Assembly: GCA_016296415.1 (NCBI GenBank)
Contig: JAEDJH010000001.1
Span: 1-61,198 of the forward strand
Length of the DNA: 61,198 nt
DNA from: Clostridia bacterium
Lineage (GTDB): Bacteria; Bacillota; Clostridia; Christensenellales; CAG-138
Direction: 5' to 3'
Position 1 is the first letter of the stretch, and every line of letters starts with the position of its first letter. Positions 17,007-24,572 of this stretch are shown one piece after another. The notes under the pieces are model-generated. The model had not been told where the DNA came from, made no database searches, and saw only the letters and a list, made by a program, of their open reading frames with translations. Both the position numbers and the translations under genes were made by a program.

Positions 17007-19601
17007 TCACACCTCGCTCCTTGCCATGGTTATAAGCTCGCTTAATGTAAGCATAGCCTCAAGCGGAGTAAGCTCGTTCACGTTTATTCCACGCAGCTTC
17101 TCTACAATCTCGCTCTCCTTGTTCGGCTGCGAAAATTCGCTTGTCATGGAAACGTTTCTGTGCTTTTGGCTTATATCGGACTCCTCGAGCTCATGCAGTA
17201 TTCGCTGTGAGCGCTCAATTACGCATTTTGGGAGTCCTGCAAGCTTTGCAACCTGTACGCCGAAGCTCTTTTCGGCCTTTCCGGGAACGATTCGGTGCAG
17301 GAAGATGATGTTATCGCCAAATTCCTTTATGGCCACACGGTAGTTTTTCACGCCATCCAGGCTGCCTTCAAGTCCTGTCAGCTCATGGTAATGCGTGGCA
17401 AAAAGTGCCTTTGCGCAGGATTTTAAACTAATATGTTCAAGTACCGCCCATGCGATGCTAAGACCGTCAAAAGTGCTTGTCCCTCGACCGATTTCATCCA
17501 ATATGAGCAGACTTCTGTTCGTGGCGTTGTTCAATATATTGGCGACCTCTGTCATCTCTATCATGAACGTGCTCTGCCCCGATGAAAGGTTGTCGGAAGC
17601 ACCGACCCTCGTGAAAATCCGGTCAATGATGCTTATATTTGCCGAGCTGGCCGGTATGAATGAGCCGATATGCGCCATGAGGCAAATAAGCGCCACCTGC
17701 CTCATATACGTGCTCTTGCCCGCCATGTTGGGACCCGTGATTATGAGCAGTCTGTTGCCGTTCATATCCATATAAGTGCTGTTCGGCACGAAGCTTTTTT
17801 TATCTGTGTGCTCAACGACGGGATGCCTGCCGTCGCTTATATCAATGATGCCTTCCTCATTTATTCGGGGACGGCAATAGTCCTCGGCGATCGCAAGCTG
17901 TGCAAAGCATTGATAGGCGTCAAGCTCGGCAATTATGCCCGCAACGTTCTGCAGCCTTGGAATGCAGGCGTAAAGGATCTCCCGTATTTCTGCAAAAAGC
18001 CTGTGTTCAAGCTCGATGCACTTTTCATCTGCCCCTAATATGGTGGCTTCAAGCTCTTTTAATTCCTGCGTCGTATATCGTTCCGCATTTGCAAGGGTTT
18101 GTTTGCGAATATAGTTGTACGGCACAAGCTGCTGGTATGACTTTGTTACCTCGATATAATAGCCGAATACCCGATTATACTTGATTTTAAGATTTTTTAT
18201 TCCCGTGCTTTCACGTTCTGCGGCTTCAAGCTGGTTTATCCAGTCCTTCGCATTAACCGAAGCGCTTCTGTATTTGTCGATTTCTTCATTGTATCCCGCC
18301 TTAATAAATCCACCGTCCTTTATGCTCACGGGTGGATTGTCATCTATTGACAGATGTAAAAGCTCGAAAATATCGTCAAGCATATCAAAATCGGTAGAAA
18401 GACCGACATAGCTTTCAGATTGAAGGGTGTCGATTATACCAAAAATTTGCGGAAGCTTTGCAACGGACAGCTTTAGAGCGATGCAGTCCTTCGGCATTAT
18501 GCTGCCGTAGGCAATTTTACTGCAAAGTCTGCCAATATCGTATATGCCGCTCAAAACGTTGCTCAAATCATCACAAACGATCCGCTTGTCAAAAAGCTCC
18601 TCGACGCAGTCCAAACGCCGTTCTATGCGGCGGCGGTTGATCAAAGGCTGCTCGAGCCACGAGCGTATAAGTCGGCCGCCCATTGCCGTTTTTGTACGGT
18701 CAAACAACGACAAAAGCGTGCTTCGCTTGTTTCCGTCATACCGCAGCGGTCTTGTAAGCTCCAAATTCATCCTCGTGGAAGCATCGAGTATCATAAACTC
18801 GTTTTGAATATGCCGCTTCAATGAAACAATATGCGACAATGAGTTTTTCTGCGTTTCTTCAAGATATGACAGCAGCGCCCCAGCAGCGCAGACTGAGAGA
18901 GAGTCATGTTTTTCAATCCCGAAGCCGAACAATGACGAAACCTTAAAATGCTTTAACAACACCTGAAGGGCTCTTTTTTGTTTAAACGCCGTGTCGGGAT
19001 AGGCAGCGGTATAGTAAGACGCCCTAAGGCTTGATAATGCCTCCACAGCGCTCTCGTTTACTATTATCTCCCTCGGCATGAGCATCGCCAAATAGTTGTA
19101 AATCGAGCCGATTGCATCCGAGCTTATATCATCGACAACATAAAATTCTCCTGTGGAGACATCGGCATAGGCTATGCCGGCCTTTTTATCGCTTTCAAAA
19201 TTTATCGCAGCGATATAGTTATTGGCTTTATCGTTGAGCATCGTCTCCTCTATGACGGTGCCCGGCGTTATAACACGCACCACGCCCCGTTCAACCAGAC
19301 CGCTTGACTGCTTGGGGTCAGTAAGCTGCTCGCAAAGCGCAACCTTATAGCCTCGGTCGATCAGCTTATTTATATATCCGTCAACCGAGTGATGCGGCAC
19401 ACCGCACATCGGTGCTCGCTCGGGAAGTCCGCAATCCCTGCCGGTAAGCACTATTTCAAGTTCCCGGGATGCGGTTATGGCATCATCGAAAAACATTTCA
19501 TAGAAGTCACCGAGTCTGAACATTAGGATGCAATCCTTATATTGCTCCTTCAATTCAAGATATTGTCGCATCAGCCGTGTAGGTCCGCCCTTATTATCCA
19601 T
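17007..19601 (-). CDS. mutS: DNA mismatch recognition protein MutS
   Basis: Binds mispaired and looped DNA and starts repair with MutL. The mismatch-contact motif is RLGDFYEMFFDDA near residue 30. The ATPase domain has Walker A GPNMAGKST (about residue 620), the STFMIEM segment, Walker B LLILDEIGRGTSTFDG and ATHYHELT. Length 864, typical of MutS1. The ATG overlaps the miaB tail by eight bases and has a GGAGAG site. Confidence 0.97.
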   Translation of the reverse strand: MDNKGGPTRLMRQYLELKEQYKDCILMFRLGDFYEMFFDDAITASRELEIVLTGRDCGLPERAPMCGVPHHSVDGYINKLIDRGYKVALCEQLTDPKQSSGLVERGVVRVITPGTVIEETMLNDKANNYIAAINFESDKKAGIAYADVSTGEFYVVDDISSDAIGSIYNYLAMLMPREIIVNESAVEALSSLRASYYTAAYPDTAFKQKRALQVLLKHFKVSSLFGFGIEKHDSLSVCAAGALLSYLEETQKNSLSHIVSLKRHIQNEFMILDASTRMNLELTRPLRYDGNKRSTLLSLFDRTKTAMGGRLIRSWLEQPLINRRRIERRLDCVEELFDKRIVCDDLSNVLSGIYDIGRLCSKIAYGSIMPKDCIALKLSVAKLPQIFGIIDTLQSESYVGLSTDFDMLDDIFELLHLSIDDNPPVSIKDGGFIKAGYNEEIDKYRSASVNAKDWINQLEAAERESTGIKNLKIKYNRVFGYYIEVTKSYQQLVPYNYIRKQTLANAERYTTQELKELEATILGADEKCIELEHRLFAEIREILYACIPRLQNVAGIIAELDAYQCFAQLAIAEDYCRPRINEEGIIDISDGRHPVVEHTDKKSFVPNSTYMDMNGNRLLIITGPNMAGKSTYMRQVALICLMAHIGSFIPASSANISIIDRIFTRVGASDNLSSGQSTFMIEMTEVANILNNATNRSLLILDEIGRGTSTFDGLSIAWAVLEHISLKSCAKALFATHYHELTGLEGSLDGVKNYRVAIKEFGDNIIFLHRIVPGKAEKSFGVQVAKLAGLPKCVIERSQRILHELEESDISQKHRNVSMTSEFSQPNKESEIVEKLRGINVNELTPLEAMLTLSELITMARSEV

Positions 19602-21015
19602 TCAGCTCTCCAATCAACGAGTTATTGGTCGTATCAACAATATTTACATCTACTGTTTTGCCTACCATGCCACGCACCGCAGCTTCATCCGCATCGAACG
19701 GAAAATAAACCGACTTGAAATTGGACAGCCTGCCGTTCATAAAGTACTGCCCGTCACGCACATCGAAGCCTTCGACAAGCACTTTACCGACTTTGCCGAT
19801 AAACTTTTGATTGTTCGTTTTCAGCATCTCTGCCTCAACCGCATTCAGCGCAAGCAGCCTGCGCTTTTTCTCTGCGGGGTCGATTTGATTGGGCATGGAA
19901 GCTGCCTTTGTTCCCGGCCGGGGCGAATACATGAAGGTAAACGCCGCCGAAAACCCCACTTCACGCACAAGTGAAAGCGTCTGGTTGAAATCCTCCTCCG
20001 TTTCGCCGGGGAAGCCGACAATTATATCCGTGGTTATCTCTATGTCTTGAACTCGCTGCCTGAGCTTTCCGACAAGCTCCAGATAATGCTCCCTTGAATA
20101 CCGTCGGTTCATCTGTTCAAGTATTCTGGTGCTGCCCGACTGTACGGGAAGGTGAATATGCTTGCATACCTTATCGTTCGTCGCCATGACTTCTATAAGT
20201 TCGTCGGACAGATCCTTCGGGTGAGAGGTCATAAACCTTATGCGCTCAATGCCGTCGATACCGCTTATTTTGTCGAGCAGAGCCGGAAACTTCATCCCCG
20301 ATTCGGGAGAACAATACGAGTTTACATTCTGTCCCAAAAGCGTTATCTCACTGAAGCCGCATTTCGCAACATCCTCTACCTCGGAAAAGATGCGTTCAAA
20401 GCTTCTCGAGCGTTCCCTGCCGCGGACATACGGAACAATACAGTAGGAGCAAAAGTTATTGCAGCCGAACATTATGTTTACGTTCGTTGAAAATGTTCCG
20501 TTCCTCAAAATCGGAATACCTTCCGTTACCTCACCGTCGATATTGCGCACCATCAGCGTCCTCTCGCCCATTAGCGCCGCCTCGATCATGGTGGGCAGCC
20601 GATGGAGCTCGTTGGTTCCGAAGATTATATCGACATACGGAAATCTCTTATACAAATGCCTTGAAACCTTTTCCTGCTGCATCATACAACCGCAAACGGC
20701 TATAATCAGCCTTGGATTTGCATCCTTTAACGCCTTCAATGCGCCCACATTGCCGAAAACCCTCTGCTCGGCATGATCCCTTACGCAGCAGGTGTTGAAA
20801 ATGATGAAGTCGGCAGACGCCTTGTCATCGCATTTAGTGAATCCGCATTCTACGAGCATACCTGCAATACGCTCGCTGTCATGTCCGTTCATTTGGCATC
20901 CGTACGCCTCTATGTGATATTTCAACCCGAGCGGGGAAATCTGCTCATTGATTCGCTTTGCACACAAGCGGTTGGCTTCAAGTTCCGCGGCGGGAGTTTC
21001 GATGTAGTTTCTCAT
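19594..21015 (-). CDS. miaB: tRNA-2-methylthio-N6-dimethylallyladenosine synthase
   Basis: Radical SAM methylthiotransferase acting on i6A37 made by MiaA. It has the N-terminal MTTase domain (YHIEAYGCQMNGHDSE, NTCCVRDHAE and AVCGCMMQQ, the three cysteines for the auxiliary cluster), the radical SAM cluster CNNFCSYC near residue 190, and a C-terminal TRAM RNA-binding domain. An N-terminal extension of about 30 residues is common in Clostridia. It leads the operon that also contains mutS, mutL, miaA, hfq and the PLP enzyme, so both A37 modification enzymes flank the mismatch repair genes. Confidence 0.96.
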   Translation of the reverse strand: MRNYIETPAAELEANRLCAKRINEQISPLGLKYHIEAYGCQMNGHDSERIAGMLVECGFTKCDDKASADFIIFNTCCVRDHAEQRVFGNVGALKALKDANPRLIIAVCGCMMQQEKVSRHLYKRFPYVDIIFGTNELHRLPTMIEAALMGERTLMVRNIDGEVTEGIPILRNGTFSTNVNIMFGCNNFCSYCIVPYVRGRERSRSFERIFSEVEDVAKCGFSEITLLGQNVNSYCSPESGMKFPALLDKISGIDGIERIRFMTSHPKDLSDELIEVMATNDKVCKHIHLPVQSGSTRILEQMNRRYSREHYLELVGKLRQRVQDIEITTDIIVGFPGETEEDFNQTLSLVREVGFSAAFTFMYSPRPGTKAASMPNQIDPAEKKRRLLALNAVEAEMLKTNNQKFIGKVGKVLVEGFDVRDGQYFMNGRLSNFKSVYFPFDADEAAVRGMVGKTVDVNIVDTTNNSLIGELNG

Positions 21016-21054
21016 ATAAGTTCCTTAAAAATTATTGACATATACAGTCATAAT

Positions 21055-21083
21055 ATTATACCGCATTCATATATAAATCGCAA
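21055..21083 (-). promoter_or_regulatory. Promoter of the miaB operon
   Basis: On the minus strand TTGCGA (21083-21078), a 17-base spacer and a perfect TATAAT (21060-21055). It lies right behind the hydB terminator. Confidence 0.65.
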
Positions 21084-21115
21084 CAAAATAAAAGCGAGGA
21101 GAAAAAACTCCTCGC
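21084..21115 (-). terminator. Intrinsic terminator of the hyd operon
   Basis: Perfect eight-base stem GCGAGGAG (21094-21101) and CTCCTCGC (21108-21115) with a six-base loop. On the minus strand it is followed by TTTTATTTTG. Confidence 0.85.
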
Positions 21116-21138
21116 CTTCATCAAGTTTGTTGATTCAA

Positions 21139-22935
21139 TTATTTCCTGCTGATTGCGCCGAACTTACAGGTCGATTCGCAAGCACCGCACTTTATGCACT
21201 TAGAACTGTCGATCGTGTACGGACTCTTGATCTGACCGGAAATTGCACCGGCAGGGCAGGCACGGGAGCAGAGAGAGCAGCCCTTGCACTTCTCGGGATC
21301 GATGACGTAGTTGAGCAGAGCCTTACATACGCCGGCGGGGCAGCGCTTCTCGTTGATGTGTGCCTCATACTCATCACGGAAGTAACGGATGGTGCTGAGT
21401 ACGGGGTTGGGAGCGGTCTGACCGAGACCGCAAAGTGCAGACGCCTTGATATTGACAGCAAGCTTCTCGAGCTTCTCAATATCACCGGGCTCGCCGTTGC
21501 CGGAAGTGATCTTGTTGAGCATTTCGAGCATACGACGGGTACCGATTCTGCAGGGCGGGCACTTGCCGCAGGACTCGTCAACGGTGAACTCGAGGAAGAA
21601 CTTTGCGATGTCAACCATGCAGTTATCCTCGTCCATTACGATCATGCCGCCGGAGCCCATCATCGAGCCGATGGAGATAAGGTTATCATAGTCGATCGGT
21701 ACATCAAGATGCGATGCGGGGATGCATCCGCCTGAAGGACCGCCGGTCTGTGCAGCCTTGAACTTCTTGCCGTTGGGGATGCCGCCGCCGATTTCGTAAA
21801 TAACTTCGCGAAGGGTGGTGCCCATCGGGATCTCTACGAGACCGGTATTGTTGATCTTTCCGCCGAGAGCGAACACCTTGGTACCCTTGCTCTTCTCGGT
21901 ACCCATGGAAGCGAACCATTCGGGACCGTTGAGGATGATCTGGCAGATGTTTGCATAGGTCTCAACGTTGTTGAGAAGGGTGGGCTTGCCGAACAGACCC
22001 TTGACCGCCGGGAACGGAGGACGGGGACGGGGCTCACCGCGCTGACCTTCGATGGAAGCAATGAGTGCAGTTTCTTCGCCGCAGACGAATGCGCCGGAGC
22101 CGAGCCTAAGGTCGATATCGAAGCTGAAGTCGGTACCGAAGATGTTGTTGCCGAGAAGACCGTTTTCCCTCGCTTGGTTGATAGCGATGCGGAGACGCTT
22201 AACAGCGATCGGGTACTCTGCACGAACGTAGATGTAGCCCTGCTGTGCGCCGATTGCGTAACCGGCGATCGTCATTGCCTCAAGTACGGCATGGGGGTCG
22301 CCCTCGAGAACGGAACGATCCATGAATGCTCCGGGGTCACCCTCGTCAGCGTTACAGCAAACATACTTTATGTCGCTTTCGGGCTGCTTGGCAAACTGCC
22401 ACTTCATGCCGGTGGGGAATCCTCCGCCGCCACGACCGCGCAGACCGGACTTTTTGATAATGTCGATTACATCGTCACGGGAAAGCTCGGTCAGGCACTT
22501 TGCAAGAGCCTGATAGCCGTCGAATGCAATGTATTCGTCAATGTTTTCGGGATCGATAACGCCGCAGTTACGCAGTGCGACACGCCTCTGCTTTTTGTAG
22601 AAGTCAACGTTGTCGAGAGAATGGATGTTGTTGTTTTCGTCGATGCTCTCCTTGTAAAGCAGCTCGGTAACAATACGACCCTTTACAAGATGCTCGGAGA
22701 CGATGCGCTCAACATCGCTTACCTTTATCCGGCTATAGAATGCGCCTTCGGGATAAATGATAACGACGGGACCGTTTTCGCAAAGACCGAAGCAGCCGGT
22801 GTGAACAACCTTAACCTCTTTTTCAATACCGGCCTTTTTCAGCTCCTCTTCAAAAGCGGCGATGATGCCGTGAGAGTTCGAGGAAGCACAGCCTGTACCT
22901 GTACAAACAAGAATTTGAGAACGGTAAAATTCCAT
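21139..22935 (-). CDS. hydB: NuoF/HydB-like NAD(P)H- and FMN-binding subunit of a bifurcating hydrogenase
   Basis: 598 residues with four parts. The first is a thioredoxin-like 2Fe-2S domain (about 1-90, with CTGTGCASSN and HTGCFGLCENGP). The second is the NuoF core with FMN/NAD motifs (GLRGRGGGGFPTGMKW, YVCCNADEGDPGAFMDR). The third is the 4Fe-4S site ESCGKCPPCRIGTRRM. The last is a two-cluster ferredoxin domain (CKGCSLCSRACP and CIKCGACESTCKFGAI). This is the architecture of HydB in electron-bifurcating [FeFe] hydrogenases, which couple NADH and ferredoxin oxidation to H2 formation. The ATG at 22935 has GGAGG eight bases upstream; a TTG at 22950 would start inside that site. The expected next gene, hydA, is not present; a terminator follows instead. 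Confidence 0.9.
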   Translation of the reverse strand: MEFYRSQILVCTGTGCASSNSHGIIAAFEEELKKAGIEKEVKVVHTGCFGLCENGPVVIIYPEGAFYSRIKVSDVERIVSEHLVKGRIVTELLYKESIDENNNIHSLDNVDFYKKQRRVALRNCGVIDPENIDEYIAFDGYQALAKCLTELSRDDVIDIIKKSGLRGRGGGGFPTGMKWQFAKQPESDIKYVCCNADEGDPGAFMDRSVLEGDPHAVLEAMTIAGYAIGAQQGYIYVRAEYPIAVKRLRIAINQARENGLLGNNIFGTDFSFDIDLRLGSGAFVCGEETALIASIEGQRGEPRPRPPFPAVKGLFGKPTLLNNVETYANICQIILNGPEWFASMGTEKSKGTKVFALGGKINNTGLVEIPMGTTLREVIYEIGGGIPNGKKFKAAQTGGPSGGCIPASHLDVPIDYDNLISIGSMMGSGGMIVMDEDNCMVDIAKFFLEFTVDESCGKCPPCRIGTRRMLEMLNKITSGNGEPGDIEKLEKLAVNIKASALCGLGQTAPNPVLSTIRYFRDEYEAHINEKRCPAGVCKALLNYVIDPEKCKGCSLCSRACPAGAISGQIKSPYTIDSSKCIKCGACESTCKFGAISRK

Positions 22936-22950
22936 TGTACTTACCTCCAA

Positions 22951-23328
22951 TTATTTCTGATTGTTCTCGTAGTAACCGATGGTGTATTCGGAAACAACGC
23001 GATCGTTTACGATATGCTCGGTGACGATTCTGGAAACCATGTCGGGGGTTACCTTGCAGTAGGTGACCTTTTCCTGATCGGGCTTATAAACCTCGACGAT
23101 GGGCTCAAGACGGCAAATGCCGATGCAGCCGGTCTGAGCAACAACAACGTTCTGAATGGAACGCCTTGCGATTTCATCCATGAAGCTTGCAAGAACGGGA
23201 CGTGCGCCCGCTGCGATACCGCAGGTTGCCATGCCGACAACTATACGGGTGCCGGCATTTTCCTTGCGAAGATTGATGGATTCAAGGGTCTTCTTGCGGA
23301 TAGCCTCGAGTTCCTGTAAAGATTTCAT
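22951..23328 (-). CDS. Thioredoxin-like 2Fe-2S ferredoxin subunit
   Basis: A 125-residue protein with the fold and cysteines of the (2Fe-2S) ferredoxin/NuoE C-terminal family: MATCGIAAGAR supplies the first part and TGCIGICRLEPIV the second. It resembles the N-terminal domain of the adjacent HydB. In related hyd operons a separate gene of this type sits between the ATPase gene and hydB, probably an electron carrier or docking subunit. GGAGG lies ten bases before the ATG. Confidence 0.82.
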   Translation of the reverse strand: MKSLQELEAIRKKTLESINLRKENAGTRIVVGMATCGIAAGARPVLASFMDEIARRSIQNVVVAQTGCIGICRLEPIVEVYKPDQEKVTYCKVTPDMVSRIVTEHIVNDRVVSEYTIGYYENNQK

Positions 23329-23331
23329 TAT

Positions 23332-23889
23332 TTATATACCTCCGTTTAATTCTTCAATTCCTTGATACAGATAGTCTTTCATCCACGTGGTTATATCGGG
23401 TAAATTCAGCGGTACTTCCTCACCCAATATCTTGCGGATTTCACGGGTATCGAACACGAAACGGTTACCGTCCACGGTGTAGTCATATACGAAGTCGATA
23501 CTTTCGTTGCAAGCTACCAGTGTGACCATCGTTTCAGCCATGTCGCCCATGGGAGGGCGGTCAATGTGGGAAATTCTGTACGTTACGCCGATGAAAGTGC
23601 CGACACCAGGCTCGGAATTTAATGTGAACGTTCCGTCACATACCTCCGCACCTGCCTTGAAAAACGGGATGCCGAGTCCGACCTTTCTGGTGGTTCGGGA
23701 GGTTGCAAACGGGCTTATGACCTTGTTTGCCTGCTCCCGGCTCATTCCGCAGCCGTTATCATTTACGGAAACGCTCATCTCGTCGATGTCATGCCTGACA
23801 TTAACGTTGATCTCTATAAGCGTTGCTCCGGCACTGATAGAGTTTTGGACGATGTCCATAACGTGCAGTGCAATTTCCTTCATGAACAT
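23332..23889 (-). CDS. GHKL ATPase-domain protein within the hyd operon
   Basis: 185 residues with a histidine-kinase-type ATP-binding fold: N-box DIVQNSISAGAT, G1 box DNGCGM and G2-like region RKVGLGIPFFKAG. No dimerisation or phospho-acceptor histidine domain is present, so it is not a sensor kinase by itself. The C-terminal 65 residues have no fold I recognise. A gene of this type is a regular member of hydCB operons in Clostridia; its role is not settled. Translation may start at 23889 or at the second ATG, 23883. A second, unrelated ATPase of the same superfamily is at 32142-32567. Confidence 0.75.
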   Translation of the reverse strand: MFMKEIALHVMDIVQNSISAGATLIEINVNVRHDIDEMSVSVNDNGCGMSREQANKVISPFATSRTTRKVGLGIPFFKAGAEVCDGTFTLNSEPGVGTFIGVTYRISHIDRPPMGDMAETMVTLVACNESIDFVYDYTVDGNRFVFDTREIRKILGEEVPLNLPDITTWMKDYLYQGIEELNGGI

Positions 23890-23894
23890 GGCTG

Positions 23895-24383
23895 TTATTC
23901 CATGTCGCGATACTTTTTAATGATACCTTCCACTTTAGAAGGAACGAGGCGACCGTAAACCTCGCCGTCGATCATCATTGCGGGAGCAAGACCGCAAGCG
24001 CCGATGCAGCGGGTTGCCGTGAGTGTAAACAAACCGTCGGAGGTGGTCTTGCCTACTTCGACGTTAAGCTGCTTTGCAAGTTCATCCAGAACAAGCTGTG
24101 CGCCTCTTACGTAGCAAGCGGTACCCAGACACAGTCCGATCGTATGCTTGCCGTTGGGTTCGAGCGTAAACAGCGAATAGAACGTTGCGACACCGTAGAT
24201 TTTGGATACCGGTTCGCCGGTCCTTGCAGAAATGTAATTCTGTACTTCCTCATCGACGCAGCCGATATGCTCTTGTGCGTGCTGCATGATGGGGAGAAGT
24301 CCTCCGGGGACGTTCTTCCACTGTTCGATAACAACATCGAGCTCTTTGAAAAGTTCAGTACGAGTGCTATTCTCGTTGGCCAT
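23895..24383 (-). CDS. hydC: NuoE/HydC-like 2Fe-2S subunit of a bifurcating hydrogenase
   Basis: 162 residues. The N-terminal helical bundle (LLPIMQHAQEHIGCVDEEV) and thioredoxin-like domain with the four cluster cysteines (CLGTACYVRGA and TRCIGACGLAP) are those of NuoE and of HydC in trimeric bifurcating hydrogenases. It is the first gene of the four-gene operon and has a strong AAGGAGG site. It would pass electrons from the NAD(P)H site of HydB. Confidence 0.9.
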   Translation of the reverse strand: MANENSTRTELFKELDVVIEQWKNVPGGLLPIMQHAQEHIGCVDEEVQNYISARTGEPVSKIYGVATFYSLFTLEPNGKHTIGLCLGTACYVRGAQLVLDELAKQLNVEVGKTTSDGLFTLTATRCIGACGLAPAMMIDGEVYGRLVPSKVEGIIKKYRDME

Positions 24384-24411
24384 TAAAACCTTACCTCCTT
24401 AAATATTGCAT

Positions 24412-24564
24412 ACGCCTTCATTCCTGGCGTTTTTGCATATAAAACAGATGCTTTCGCACCACATATATACTAACACATGTATGGGATAAAATAAAGTAAA
24501 AAATGCTGAATAATTTATATATTTCTCACAAAGTTCTCATTCGGCACATTTTTTGCAAAAAATA
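24412..24564 (-). promoter_or_regulatory. Leader and upstream region of the hyd operon
   Basis: This gap separates the PBP2 gene from hydC. It contains a perfect 16-base palindrome, ATTTTTTGCAAAAAAT (24549-24564), directly downstream of the PBP2 stop, and a small hairpin ACGCC/GGCGT (24412-24431) in the hydC leader. A TA-rich element near 24465 (TAGTATATAT on the minus strand) is the best -10 candidate, without a convincing -35. I see no clear Rex site. Confidence 0.35.
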
Positions 24565-24572
24565 TCTCGCTC

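Noticed and set aside
22174..23319. Long plus-strand frame opposite hydB and the 2Fe-2S gene
   Set aside because: It is the antisense of strongly conserved Fe-S subunits; the frame is open because of codon composition and has no family features.
24384..24572. Rex or FNR site upstream of hydC
   Set aside because: TTGTGAGAAATATATAA is present on the minus strand, but its second half does not match a Rex or FNR palindrome.
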